A stretch of 64,000 bases of DNA from Allacma fusca (lineage: Eukaryota > Arthropoda > Collembola > Symphypleona > Sminthuridae), in assembly GCA_947179485.1 (NCBI GenBank), contig OX359247.1:25210801-25274800 (forward strand), written 5' to 3'. Below the pieces are notes generated by a model, which searched no databases, was not told the origin of the DNA, and worked only from the letters and a program-made list of their open reading frames with translations. Of this stretch, positions 24,036 to 57,677 are shown one piece after another. The position numbers and the translations under genes were made by a program. Positions within the stretch are counted from its first letter, which is position 1. Every line of letters starts with the position of its first letter.

Positions 24036-25201
24036 CTAGTAGAGACGGTTTGGAGGATCAATATCCGAAAATAAACCATTCAGTATGGCAGCCGTTTCAT
24101 CCGATGGATCGTTCCGGGTCTTATCTTCCACTCCTCCCTTAAAATCACTGCTGCTTACGGCAGCCTCCGAGAATGAGGCGCCGTAACCATTGTCTGTTAC
24201 TTGTGACTTCCCTGGAAATACCAAAAATGAGATATGTTACAAATCCCTTCACTCATTTGTACTTAAATGAGTAATAATTACCTAAAAACAACACACGTGC
24301 ATATGAATGGAGAAAGCAGCTTTCTCTTTAAGTAATGCACACATGTGTGTACATACGTACAGTTGAACGCGTTATTTCAACACGTGTGGGAATTATCTCT
24401 TTAATTGCAATGAGCATGATACCATGTAGAAATCTTAGTTACGCTGCTCATATATGTAATGTAATAGTAACAGTAAATAGAAGTAAAGTAGAATACGTTA
24501 ATTACAATTAAAAATAAATACAATACAGAATGTCATGTGGACTTTTCCCCTGATACTGGCAGTGATACTTTCTCCGTACAATAATTAATATTTCTTTGCA
24601 AAAATTCCCACTGTTGATATCCTGGTTGCTCCTTAGTGAAAGCCTCACAAGAGAAAAAGTCACTTTTTGAAATTAAATCGTTGCTCCTTAATAATATATT
24701 ATTTTATTTACTACTTCGTAATTTCACATTAGAAAGTCTATTGATCTATTGTAAAATATTCTTGTAAGATTTTGTTCAACAAAATATTGACATTATAAAG
24801 TGAATAATGTGACAAATGAGAAAAACTGTAAGGATAGAGTATTTTTTCTCAAATTTGATTCCCACATTTACCAAACTCCAGAATATTTTGAACTAGGCCA
24901 TTACGAGTTAACATGTATAGGTAAACATGTTAGATTAGGTATGACAATTTAATATTCTTACAACGTGAATAAATAGCAGCACTATTGTTGGCTTTCACTC
25001 ATTACCAAAAGAGGTGAACACTCCTCCCTGAAGGCCTTGACAGTACCACACAGGGCAGCAGGTATCCTTCTCATAGCTGGGTTGACAATTCCCGGGATTC
25101 GGAATGCAGGTCACTCCATCGCAATCCGTATTTGCAGGATAGGGAGGAAAGCTGACCGTGGCCGTAATGAGGAGGAGTAAATTCCCAATTATTTTCAACA
25201 T
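24036..25201 (-). CDS. Small secreted VWC-like cysteine-rich protein
   Basis: Two coding exons: 25201-25006 (65 codons plus 1 nt, donor GTAATG) and 24211-24036 (acceptor GTATTTCCAG, stop TAG). They join to 123 residues. Residues 1-18 form a signal peptide (MLKIIGNLLLLITATVSF). Residues 27-54 carry six cysteines in the pattern C-x4-C-x6-C-x8-CC-x4-C, with CCPVWYC at the end, as in a short von Willebrand factor type C (VWC) module. The remaining 70 residues are acidic, Ser/Asp-rich and cysteine-free (ending DIDPPNRLY). VWC modules usually bind growth factors such as BMPs; small single-VWC proteins in insects are secreted and often stress- or infection-induced, but nothing here shows the role. 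An in-frame upstream ATG at 25261 would add 20 residues before the signal peptide, so 25201 is preferred. It lies head-to-head with the astacin gene, about 1.1 kb away. Confidence 0.75.
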
Positions 25202-25261
25202 CCTGACTTTACAATGACTATACGTAATCTTTGAAATACTTTCTACTTTCGAAGGAAGCAC

Positions 25262-26325
25262 AAGGTTTTTGGTCCGAGTTCTGACGGTAATAATTGTATC
25301 CTTGAAACAACGGAATGAGTCTTCACTGGAGTTTGTAGTAACTACATACAGACTCCCCGAATCGATTTTTACATCGTAGCTTCATGTTTCGCTCGTCAAT
25401 CTTCATGCAAGGATGAGACAAAAAGTTCCAATTTGTCTTCTAAATCTGAGGGAGATAAAAAATGATATTCTAATGCTAGTTTTCAATCTTGACAATTTTT
25501 GCCAATTTTCATTAACATGAATGGATTCATCCAAGAAGCCATATTTGGGGTAAGACGAGAATCTTTTGGAATATGTAAGTGCGAATTTGCATTGTAAATG
25601 CTGATACTTGCAAGTAAATAATTATTGGCAAATATAAGAGTCACTCATTCCTTTGAAAGCCCTTGGTAGTTGTATGGATGTAAAAAGGAGTAGTATTTTC
25701 TATTCATACTAAATCTACTTTAAAATATAAACAACCAAAAAATTTTCCGTTTAATTCAACCTGAAGAACCTACATGGAAATTTGTCAGCTCACATATAAT
25801 GTCACACAGTTACATTGGCGGAAATCCTACCAACCACATTTCACAATAATTAACAGTTGTCTGTTTACTGTGGTAAAGTCCAATGTTTAGGTGCATGTAC
25901 TAAGTAACTTTAAGTTTATACCAGTTTGTTGGAATTGATAAATGAAAAAGTCAGTGATGATGCATGGTTATGTGCATTTATATACATATATTCGGTGGGG
26001 TTCATTCTACCTGCATGTCTTATTCAGGATATAGCCGTCAAAGTTCCCGGAATGTAAACCACAGACACTTAAAATGTCATCAAGCTTTAGAGTTAAAAGT
26101 AACCTATCCATAAAACTTATCACTACCAGAGCTCTTCCAGATAATTTTTCCTTTTACAACTACACACAAGTATAAACTATCATTTTAGATAAGTAATACT
26201 TTACCTCTCCTAGTATTTTCAGTTTCCGTACGATATTGTGGGTAAATTTTTAAGTACAATGTAAAACGTTTCCTCAATCTCATTTTTTATATTCAAACCA
26301 TGCAAAATTCTTAGTAGGTAGTCCA
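25262..26325. promoter_or_regulatory. Divergent intergenic region between VWC-like and astacin genes
   Basis: About 1.06 kb between divergently transcribed secreted-protein genes; both promoters should lie here. TATAAA occurs on the plus strand at 26171-26176, about 150 bases before the first possible astacin ATG. No convincing TATA was found for the minus-strand gene. Confidence 0.3.
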
Positions 26326-27682
26326 GTGAAACTTGTTTCCACAAAAATGCTCTTGGCAATGAAGAGAACCTCTCCAATGTTAAGAAAAGTCGGTTTCTTG
26401 TATGAAACAAGGTTGATAAAAGTTATACTTATTTTCTCTGCAGGACTCCACTTTTGCTCAACTGAAACTTCAGGTAATTTAATAATTTACTGTATTAATA
26501 ATAAATTGGAAACAATTTATTTTTAATACCAATTGGATTTATTCATCATCCTCTGTGTACTTGCTTAGATACCCATCAGAGCAAAAACTTGGAAGGGAAT
26601 GATGTGGCACATGAATACCACAGATCTTTTTATCTCAGGAGAAATTGGCCATCAGGAGTTGTCACTTATAAGATGTCTCCGGATTTCAGTATGGTGGAAT
26701 TTTTATATAAATTGGGCTTGTTGATGTTGGGGATGATTATTATGCTAAGTATAGCCGAAGGGTGCATTTTTCAACCTACATTTGATTTCTAAAATCGTTG
26801 TTATTAACCATATTCCTTGGGAACAGATGTAACTGAACGTGGAAAGATTTTTGATGCCATGGAGGAAATTTCCGACAGGTCCTGTATTCGATTTGTACAC
26901 AGCTCAGAAAAAAAGCCGTTTCACTATTTATACATTGATAGAAAAGACGGACTTGGGTGTGTTACAGAAACGGATCAAAGAGTGGGTAAACAGGTAAGAC
27001 CCTCTACTATTTAACATTCAAGGCATGGATAACGTTTGCTGGGACAAGCAAACAAACATGGTTCCAAAGTAATTTTCATGCAAACGGGGCAGTGAATCCT
27101 AATATTAACTCATTTGTGTTAAAATTCATACAGGGTATGACTTTAGATCCCAGTTGGTGTTTAGAACACGGGAGAATCATTCACGAGCTCCTTCATGCTT
27201 TGGGATTCAGCCATGAGCATCAAAGACCCGACCGGGATAACTTCATCACAATATTGTGGGATAACATCTTAGACAGTACGTGTTATCTGTTGCAGAGTAT
27301 AAAAAATTTCTTAGTAAGTCTACATAAAAATCGTATTGTAATTCATTTAATTGTCAGGCCAAAAGGACCAATTTATCAAAGATACTTATCCGATGGAGTT
27401 AACCAGAGGTTTCCAGTATGACTTGACGAGCGTGATGCATTACGCAAACTGGTCAAAACATGCTGCAATAAATCCGAAATATCCGATAATTCTACCCAAG
27501 GTAGCTGGTAATTAAAATTTTATTTGACCAAAGGCTGTCATAAGAACACTTCCATTGGTTTTTAATAAAATTATGCGTAGGTGCACGAGCCTAACATGGG
27601 TCAGCGAAAAGGCCTGGATACATTGGACATCCTAAAAATCAACTGGTTGTATGAATGCGAGCCGGAGGAGTTACCATTGTAG
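26326..27682 (+). CDS. Astacin-family zinc metalloprotease (M12A)
   Basis: Six exons in consistent phase: 26326-26473, 26569-26688, 26827-26993, 27134-27275, 27358-27500 and 27581-27682, giving 273 residues from the first ATG. The zinc site is [19 protein letters not shown] (H162, H166, H172, catalytic E163), and the Met-turn is SVMHY (M219, Y221). The four family cysteines are present (C109, C134, C154, C266), and the C-terminal IGQR-like [20 protein letters not shown] matches the domain end. A hydrophobic stretch ([14 protein letters not shown]) serves as signal. The prodomain is very short and has LEGND where astacins carry FxGD, whose Asp plugs the zinc. There are no CUB, EGF or ShK domains, so this is a minimal secreted astacin of the kind used in digestion, cuticle or hatching. 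The start is uncertain: ATGs at 26326, 26347, 26359 and 26377 are in frame, and TTTTCTCTGCAG at 26443 could be an acceptor from an unseen first exon. Confidence 0.9.
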
Positions 27683-27824
27683 AGATTTAGCTTTATAGTT
27701 GTAATGGTTGTGCACAAAATGTACTACTACAAGATGCTGTCTTCTGACCCTAGAAAATACTGGAATTTATAGAACACTTAAAAAATATTCTGAAAGCAAA
27801 ATAATGAACCCAACTGTACTGATT

Positions 27825-27830
27825 AATAAA
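27825..27830 (+). terminator. Candidate poly(A) signal of the astacin gene
   Basis: AATAAA about 145 bases after the astacin stop (TAG 27680-27682), a normal distance for a short 3' UTR. Confidence 0.4.
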
Positions 27831-27834
27831 GTAG

Positions 27835-30470
27835 CAGTGTACTACCGACAAATATTTTGTAAATATCAACTTTTTAGCATAGCAAAAATTCCAATCTTGA
27901 TAAAATCATATTTGGACTTTATCGGCGACCTAAACTGCAGGGTCCTGCAAAGCTGCAAACTAATTTTTAAAATATAATTAGATTTGACATAAAATATAAA
28001 GCAACATTAGTACCAATTGAGAAAAATCTATCAGTTATCATAGAAAACGTAGAAAAAAATTAAATACGACTACGTAACTAAGTATGATCGTGTGAGTGCG
28101 CTGATGCACTCAATTGCGTTGGTGGGTTGACGTGCATCCCTAATTTTAATGCATGAAAAACGAATTTTCGCAAACATGGATATTCTCAAAAATCAATGAA
28201 ACCAAATATTTTACCCCCATCATACCAAAATGACTCCCATATTGAAAACTTCTCGTCAAATCACTGTTGATGGCTTTGACAGTGATACTATAATAGTTAA
28301 GTCGAAATTCACAAACTATGGGGATGATAAGTATACATTTCAAGCTCATACTGTAATCATTGCCAACTTGAGTAGCAATAGTTATAATTAATGTACTTTA
28401 TTCCACAGTATTTACATATAAAACCATTATATAAGAACCCAGTTTTTTGAGTTGCACATACTAAATAAAATGGAGCTTACTAACTCTTATTATTGTAAAT
28501 ATTATTACCATGCGGCATTTAAATTTTACACATACAAACTCATTGTATTTGCCTTTGTACGATATAAGCAAACGGTCTTGCAAAGTTATTAAGATGGCTT
28601 CAGTAGTTCAGTACATGATTTTCAGACTTGTTTTGTTTTTACAGTAATTCAATGGAAATGACTTTCATTGTTGCTCACAATACAGATGCATTAGCTGTTT
28701 GTTGGCAACAGCTAGCTAAAACCAGAAGTATTTGCGAAGGACTCAAGCACATAACATCATTACAGTTTCATGTGTTTGTTTAGTAATTGCTGTAACTACA
28801 TCTAGAGGTATAAAATACGCTAAAATTCGAGAGCAGCTACACAGTACGTATTTATATATATTTACGTAATTGCTTATTCTACAGTCCTGTAGGAATTGAG
28901 GAACATCCACTTCTGTAAATTACTGGTTATTTGAACCAGAAACACAACCTTTGATTGCTGTTTGAGATTCACAGTTTAACAGAAGTTAAGCTACAACATA
29001 AATTCTATAGCTCCTCTTCAAATATATTAACTCATTTAATAAACTTCAAACCTAGCTACAATAATTTCATACCACAATAAGAAAGATTCAATTAGCTATC
29101 ATTGATACAGTGCGATCAATTCTAGGTAATCGCCTATTCTGGGTTAATTAAATGCCAAATTATCAAATAATTTCACAATTAAAGACAGCTCTTACTCTTT
29201 TGGAAATACCAAACTCTATATCTCCAATAATTTTAAAACAATACGTAATATTAGATACTTATACGTATTGGTGCTACTGTACTACCACTAATAACAACAT
29301 ATTAAAAATAAAACATTTTGCATTCGACCACAAGGTAATGCTTTTAGAAGAAGTGGAAGATTCAAGTTGTTAGTGTTTAAACACAATCACCAAATAGAAT
29401 CAGTACCAATATTCGTCGGCAAAGCTGCGCTGATATGTGGTATTTCATTTTGTGTGATCATTTCACCAATAAAATGTTCCAACCTATATAATTTAAAACG
29501 GCTGCTCCAGGTAAACAGCAAATATGACAAGATAAATAACACCAGGTACATATAAAGATACATTACACACAAGTACTTAATTAACTTCCACAACAAATAA
29601 ATATACAAAACTATCAGCAAAGATAAACGCAGCAGGTAACAATCAGAATTCATGACTCCTACAAAAAAATCTAACTTTTAATTACTCAAGGTAGGGTACT
29701 GGGTACAGCTGAACGGTCGAGGTTGACATTGTAAAATATAAATTTCATTATGAGCACATGGGCAAAAATTTCCTTTTCAACGTACTGGACTATCAGCGCT
29801 TAAAAAATTCAAACACGCCATAAGCTAAGAATATGTAGTTCTTCTAATTCTAATATGTACGTAGCGCAATGCGATATATAAAAGGTTTTACATTGAATTA
29901 TCAATTATTTCTACTATAATCTTAATCTTACACCACTACACATTATGCTAGACTTATAGTACACAATATACAATAACAGATGTTATTTATTATTTGAATA
30001 AAGCAATAAATCGGTATAAATTGGCACCACTTAATTACCACTTCTGCAAAGTTTGACTTCTGTAAAATATTGCTAGAGTATGAGTAGGCCACTAATATTA
30101 TTAAAACATATGAGTTTTCAAGTACAAAATGTTTTCAGGTAACGAAAAAAGTATAACATTTGTTACATATACATAATTTCTTTTGTTAATTTAATTTAAG
30201 AAACTTGAACAAACCTGTAAAACAAAAGCTTGATGAAAGAGTAAATCCCAACTGGGAAACATGGCAAGAGATGAGGATAAATACTTAATATAATTTTTAA
30301 TATCAAATTCACCAACAATCAATATCAGACTTTGAAGGACAGTTTCTGAAATTAACCAACAAGCATGTCCCATTCATAATATTTAATTAATAAATGCCAC
30401 GTATTTATGCATAATCATAGATTCCTCCAATTGAACAACTTAAAACCAAAACATAGTTTACAGACAAAAG
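27835..30470. other. Intergenic region between convergent astacin and MLK genes
   Basis: No coding exon was recognised. The lower part is probably the 3' UTR of the MLK/slipper gene: the first clear minus-strand AATAAA below its stop is at 29986-29991, implying a 3' UTR of about 480 bases. Confidence 0.4.
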
Positions 30471-30472
30471 AA

Positions 30473-51416
<20,944 letters not shown>

Positions 51417-53216
51417 TCAGTAATTTCTCTTTTTTTACAATACTAATTATAATTATAGCCTCGTAGAAATCCAATTGAATGCTGGGATCTCCACAAATTA
51501 GCTTTTAAAAGACTTCCTACAAAAGAGAGAGAGAGAGAGGACTACTAGTTAGGACTTTAGGAGCAAGAGCAAGCTTAATTATTACATGGTTATCTTTTAA
51601 TCACATCAAATAAACTTCTCAACAGAAGTTCAAACCATTTAATTACGAAAGACATCTTCCTATTTTTGTTCGTATATTACATACATACATAGAGTTCCGT
51701 GGATTGATGAGAGTATAGATACTTTCTGTAACTTAAGCCCTCTAAACCTTGAGTAATTCTTAAAGTTTTCACAAAGTTACATGAACAAAGAGTATGGAAA
51801 TGAACCCCCAATGACAACGCTTCAATAAATAATAAAGCTGTCTCATTCACGCACAAATATAAGTACAAGTGTCTCCCTATGTACGCAGACACTGCAGGCC
51901 AATTTAAATATTGACGCAAACTGAGTACATAATAATTATAGATACACCAACATAACTCATAATCAGTCCGGACTATTTTTTCATCATCACTCACTAAAAC
52001 TCATTTTTTCTTTCAAGCTTAATTTAATACTTCACTCATCCACACAAATATATTTAATAATATGCATATGGAGACTCGTAACACCAACTGATAACAAATT
52101 ACCACTGATTGTGATAATATCAATACGACTAATTATTACTATAGGACAAATGTTCACTCTTCATATTACTAAAAATATCTGTATTCTCTTTTAGTCGGAT
52201 ATATGTAACTAGTGTTATGCGGAAGCTAGTAAATTCTGTGACATTAACTCTAATATCCACAGGAAAGGTCTTCACGGAGCAGCAAGAGCACACATGTCAT
52301 CATTATTTATATCCGTGCTGATATACATACATAATGTACATGGACAGTTGTCACTGTCAGTTGTAAGTTACATCATTGAGTAGTCTGATTCAGGCTGATA
52401 CAGTATATACTGTAGTTCTCATTTCAGTCTCACTATATAATTATGTATATACCTAACTATATCTATATGAATATTATCTAACTACATATGTAGAGCCGCC
52501 AAGATAAGTTCCAGATAAAATTCCAAACAATTTATCGGCCATCAACAACAACCTTGTTTGAAGAAGCAAAAATCTGAAAACGGAGTGCTAAATAAATGCA
52601 TGTGCATTAGAGCGACTTCAAATAAAATGTTGCATAGTCAGCAAGCATTAAAAAAAAGTGATATTAAACTGTTGATAAAGATGACAAATAGCAGAAAAAT
52701 GTCCTCAATACTTGGAAGGCAGGAATCTATGGAATCTCTCATGTCAAATAACATTATTAGTAATCAGAATTACTTCATGTAAAAGTGTTCTGCGAAACTG
52801 AGGTATTTTGAATGAAGCTCACATCTCAATCTTCATTATATTTCATATCGTAGTCATATTATTCTCAGTCTTGTGTAATAATAATAATTATTATTGAAGC
52901 TACAAATATACAAATATTTCCCATATTTTCCACAGACTGAGAAACTGAGACCAACTTGAAAGGCAACTCACTTTGATAATAATTATTACCCCAATTTAAA
53001 ATATACTTCCCGAAGCAATAACTTCCAAAGGGACATCACAAAGTACTATATATAGATGAAGGAGCTATAATAATAATAATAATACTATTTCCAGCTAGAA
53101 TATTATTTTTTCTTTTTATTAATATTTTAAACTACGTAATTTCATCAACAGAGGCCCAAAGGCAAGTACATGCTTAAGGGGGAACTGGTGTGAGAGAACG
53201 ATACTGCCAACAATAA

Positions 53217-53365
53217 TTAAATATAATCACTTTTGTTTTGGAAGTAGGTATAGTAGTCGTACCAGAATCCACCCAGGCTCTTCAAAAACTTGACGAGAGC
53301 GTGTAATCCCATAGAAAGGCTTACAATTCCCGAGATAAGGACATAAATGAGTAACAATAATGCGG
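53217..53365 (-). CDS. Candidate terminal exon, hydrophobic protein fragment
   Basis: An open 48-codon stretch ending in TAA with coding-like third positions. A membrane-type segment (LLLLIYVLISGIVSLSMGLH) is followed by an aromatic tail (GFWYDYYTYFQNKSDYI). The possible acceptor (GTGCATAAG) is weak and no upstream partner was found. Lies in the upstream MLK intron. Could be a gene relic. Confidence 0.2.
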
Positions 53366-53742
53366 CTTATGCACTCAACTCATACAAAAAAAAACTACAC
53401 GTTGGCTATACCTAGTTTAAGTTGGGAAAGGAAAAGTGTTCTGCGGAACCAATGGAAAAACTCACATTGAAGCACTACCTATTTGATATTTATTTCCCTC
53501 CGCCCGTCAAACACTTCAATGTTTCAATCATGTACCTAAATTTGTATTATTGACATATTTATGATGAAGTATTGGTAACATTTTTACAATAGAAGTATAC
53601 TGCAATCATGGTTTGTTACTCTCTCAGTCAACCTAATTATCATGCAAACTCTGAGGGGAAAAAAACTATTGAAGATATATGCATGAACAGTTGAAACTTA
53701 AGGAGTACATATACATATTTCAGGGTAGAGCGAGACAGACAG

Positions 53743-53771
53743 AGCGAGAGCGAGAGAGAGAGAGAGAGAGG
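53743..53771. repeat. (GA)n microsatellite
   Basis: GA-rich tract with a few interruptions in the upstream MLK intron. Confidence 0.8.
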
Positions 53772-54807
53772 CAGAGACAGAACTTGAGAAGTAGAGCCTA
53801 TCGACCAGGACACATCAGCATTTTCCAACAGTAAACACTTGAATCAGTTCTCTTATATTCTATTAGCCGGCATGGAATTAAAATACCGGTACCGCTTCTC
53901 AAAAACTTTTGCATCTTTACCGACAGGAAGTTCCTCCTAGGAGGAAGGATACACCAACAAATTTGCTAAAAGCGGATCATTAATCCTTACGCTTAAAAGA
54001 GTAATGATGCTACACAAAATTAGAATTTAAGTAACGTCGGTAATAACTCGCACCTTTGTTTCCACTCGGATAAAATAGGATGTCAGAAGTAAGTAAAATA
54101 TGTGTCTAGGAGAGAAATAAAGTACAAGTCCCAAACCTGAATGTTCCAACAGAGACTACGCAAGTTCAATAAAATAAAGCTCAAGTGCACACTTAATGTG
54201 CATATAAAACTACCACTGGCAGAGCGTGTGCTTGTAGTGATTTTACAACAAATCTTTTCCAGCATATGGGTACTTAATTTTACAATGTTTACGGATCCCA
54301 TAAAACTACACATGTACGTATGTATGCACTCACAAAGTTACTGACACAACACGTGAATATCATATCTATGTATGCATGTATGTATAGTAGTGCGGCACGA
54401 GGTACACATACATATATAGGGATCCAAAGAATATTATATAAACATGAGCACACAAACATACATTCACACATAGGTACACACATACATACATATGTTTATA
54501 TGTTTCTACTACATTCATCCAAATATCCACTCCACCAAACGCCTCCTTGATAAATTCCCGTTTCTTTGTATTCATTACAGTCATTGAGGAGGCCGTATTG
54601 TAGGAGTACGGCGGGAGAGAAGGCGAACTTTTAGCATACCATTTGAGAGATTTTATTCGGTGAACAGATACAAAATACCGACACTATAAAACACATGAAA
54701 TGCCATAAGAGTCCCCCGTACAAAATTCCAGAGATTTTAAAGTACTTTAGCCTTCACCAGCTTTTACTCCCTATAGAAAGAATCCTCTTTCTTCCCATAT
54801 GAGTGGA

Positions 54808-54826
54808 GAAGAGAAGAGAGCGAGAG

Positions 54827-54861
<35 letters not shown>
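54808..54861. repeat. (GA)n microsatellite
   Basis: About 54 bases, GA repeats with two interruptions at its left end. Confidence 0.85.
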
Positions 54862-54863
<2 letters not shown>

Positions 54864-55103
54864 CAAGTCGTTTTCTTCTAAATGTTGGAGCACAGAGACA
54901 CAACACGAATGCGATAAGGCTCATTAATTATACAAATACTGGAGGACAATATAAGGTACAGAGGACGATGTGTAGGAGAGTGTCAAGAAGTGTGAAAGAG
55001 ATTTTGAGAGCAGTTGTCTCGTGTACAGTACGAGGGTGTGTGTTTAGTTTCTTCAATGCATTCCGTTATATGTAAAAGGCAGACTCATTCTTGCACTTAC
55101 TTA

Positions 55104-55132
55104 AGAGAGAGAGAGAGAGAGAGTGAGAGAGA
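55104..55132. repeat. (GA)n microsatellite
   Basis: GA run with one interruption (GTGA), 240 bases from the previous one. Confidence 0.8.
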
Positions 55133-56651
55133 TACGTCTCTTTAGTTAAAATCCCTGACATGAAATACAGTAACTGGGGTAGACGGGACATTTTATTTAA
55201 ATATCTAAACAATGCCCTTCCAGTTATAAGAACATTCGCCGCCTTAAATACATAAAATACACACAAAAATACATACATAATTTAATGTTCCTAGTAGTTT
55301 AGTGTCCCCACCATTTTCACGGAGTTGTGCATTCTGTACGGATGCTTAATTCCACCTTGGAATTTTGACATACATTTGCATCATGCATACATATGTACAT
55401 AAATATAATATCCACCCATACATTTACACAGGTCCAATACATTACTTCATATTCCAGTGGGCCCTCGTCCTTTCAAAAAAAACGAACATATTTCTGCAAA
55501 ATTAATTCCTATACATAACTATAACATAACCTCGAGTTATCCTCTCAGCTCTGTACTTACATATAAGTACGAAGAAATCTACAGGTAAGTATAAAGAAAC
55601 AAGTACAGTACAAGAATGGACCAGATATGGTCAACTGTCACCGTCAAAGCCCTTTGTGCACAGACACACACACACACACATTTCCCCCTATTAAATATAT
55701 TATGTATCCCTGGATCGGCTAATGTCAGGAGACGAAATTTACTCTGAAGAAAAGGGAAAAGCAAGGCCATAAATTTATGACACAATATATTGCCGGAGAA
55801 GATGTACACAGTAATATAGTATTACTTCAAAGGAATCCTAGAGAGCATGCACGTTATTAACGTGGTTGCTTTGAGAATTATGAAGTTACGAAGCCAAAAA
55901 TCCCGGCTCCAATTTTCCACGCAGTCATGCTTCATATCATACTACTACCTACTACTACAGTACTATCCCTTCGTACACAAAACATTTTGCAAGAGTGGAA
56001 GGGCCATTATTTTAATGTGTCTTCATGAAGTTTAGACTAAGACAAGTTCTTCTCCAAGTTTAAGAGTACTACTACTACATTATACTAAACTACATGTATA
56101 ATTATATGCATACTTACTTATATAAGTATAAGGGAAACACTGAATATATAGTAATGGGAGTTATTTCTGGGAAATGTTTTCAAAATACGGTGCACTCTCT
56201 ATATATAATATCTACTATATCTATTACATAATATACATAGATACTGCCAAACTACCACATAGACTATATATATGATACAGTGCCTCATATAGGAGAGTCC
56301 TCTGTCGCATATGGAGAATCTCCTCCAATTTTAACTACAACCTACTACTTCTCCATCCCAGATAACATTTCGTAATAAAAACAAAAAATAGCCAAGTATG
56401 AGCGAGGGAAAAGTATGGAGTTATGTATACAGATATAGAGGCTTCGAAGAACATTTCGGTTCACATTTTCTTCGGGATAATAGAACGTCTCCTTCTCGAT
56501 GTTCTCACTTCAATTTTGTACACAGGCAGGCGGCCTTATTCACTACAGTATCAGTATCTACACAGATGTATACATATATGTGTAAATTCCTCTTGCTGGC
56601 ATTCCCTCTCCTTTCCTCCAAATGTAAGCCTTTATACTCACTCCTCACTCG

Positions 56652-56653
<2 letters not shown>

Positions 56654-56703
<50 letters not shown>
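56654..56703. repeat. (CT)n microsatellite
   Basis: About 50 bases of CT repeats; the opposite orientation to the GA tracts at 53743, 54808 and 55104. Confidence 0.9.
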
Positions 56704-56709
<6 letters not shown>

Positions 56710-57643
56710 CCACTGTATTCTGGGCGTTTCATTTTCATAGACTTCTTCCCCTATAAGAAACTTCATTCATCATATCAGGTTTAACTTTTTCACGTTGATG
56801 CTCCATGCAGTTCCATGTATGTACTTGGAGGAATATTCTAGAGCTATACCCGCCGACCCCATAACACCACCCCAGCCGTAATAAGATGAACTTAAACTGC
56901 TGAACAGAAGAACGCAAGAGCTTGTAAAATAATGCATTTTACATAAAGTTTCCTCCTCTGTATCCCTTGTATACCTACTTATGTTTATATTCTCCTTTCT
57001 CCTACATCAATATACAGTACTTGAATTTCACATGAGTTCTCCTAAGATTCCTACCGAAAAGATCATTCAAAGGAAAACGTATGTATACATACATTAGATA
57101 CACAGTAAATAGTTACAGGACCATATTATGCACATACGTTACTCAAATACCGGCTCATTTTACTTATAATGCAGAGGAAAACTAGAAACTCCGAACAGTA
57201 CTAGTATTTTCCTGTAGTGGTAGAATCCCATGGTTGTAGGATCTATGGCCTACAAACAGTGAATTCCCCGCATGTGATAAAAGGTTTTTGAGGATTGTTG
57301 GGTTCTCACAGAGAGTCAGAGAAGTCAGGAGACTCCAACCCCACAAGAAATTGACTCGCGCCAAATTCCATCATGTATAAAGTCAAGTATAAAGGGAATA
57401 CCACCAAGAACATCACTCAACCTCCCGTTCATTCCTTTCCTTTCCTCTTCTCCGCTCCCTCCGCCTCTTTCTTTTACCAATTTTAACTCTTCCCATTCAA
57501 AATCCTTCCGTAACTTTCTCTCATCCCTTCCCTACTGTACACAATTCCATGTATTATAGATACTTACATAGGAATATCTGTATCTACAATTCCAAGCATG
57601 TCGATAGAGCCTGATAAGAATAGTCCCGGCCTTTTTCACTCAT

Positions 57644-57644
57644 T

Positions 57645-57675
<31 letters not shown>

Positions 57676-57677
57676 GG
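57644..57677. repeat. (GT)n microsatellite
   Basis: GT run with an ATAT interruption. Confidence 0.8.

Noticed and set aside
56398..56784. Overlapping frames with long Leu-Ser and Arg-Glu runs
   Set aside because: Products of the CT/GA microsatellite at 56654-56703 read on both strands.
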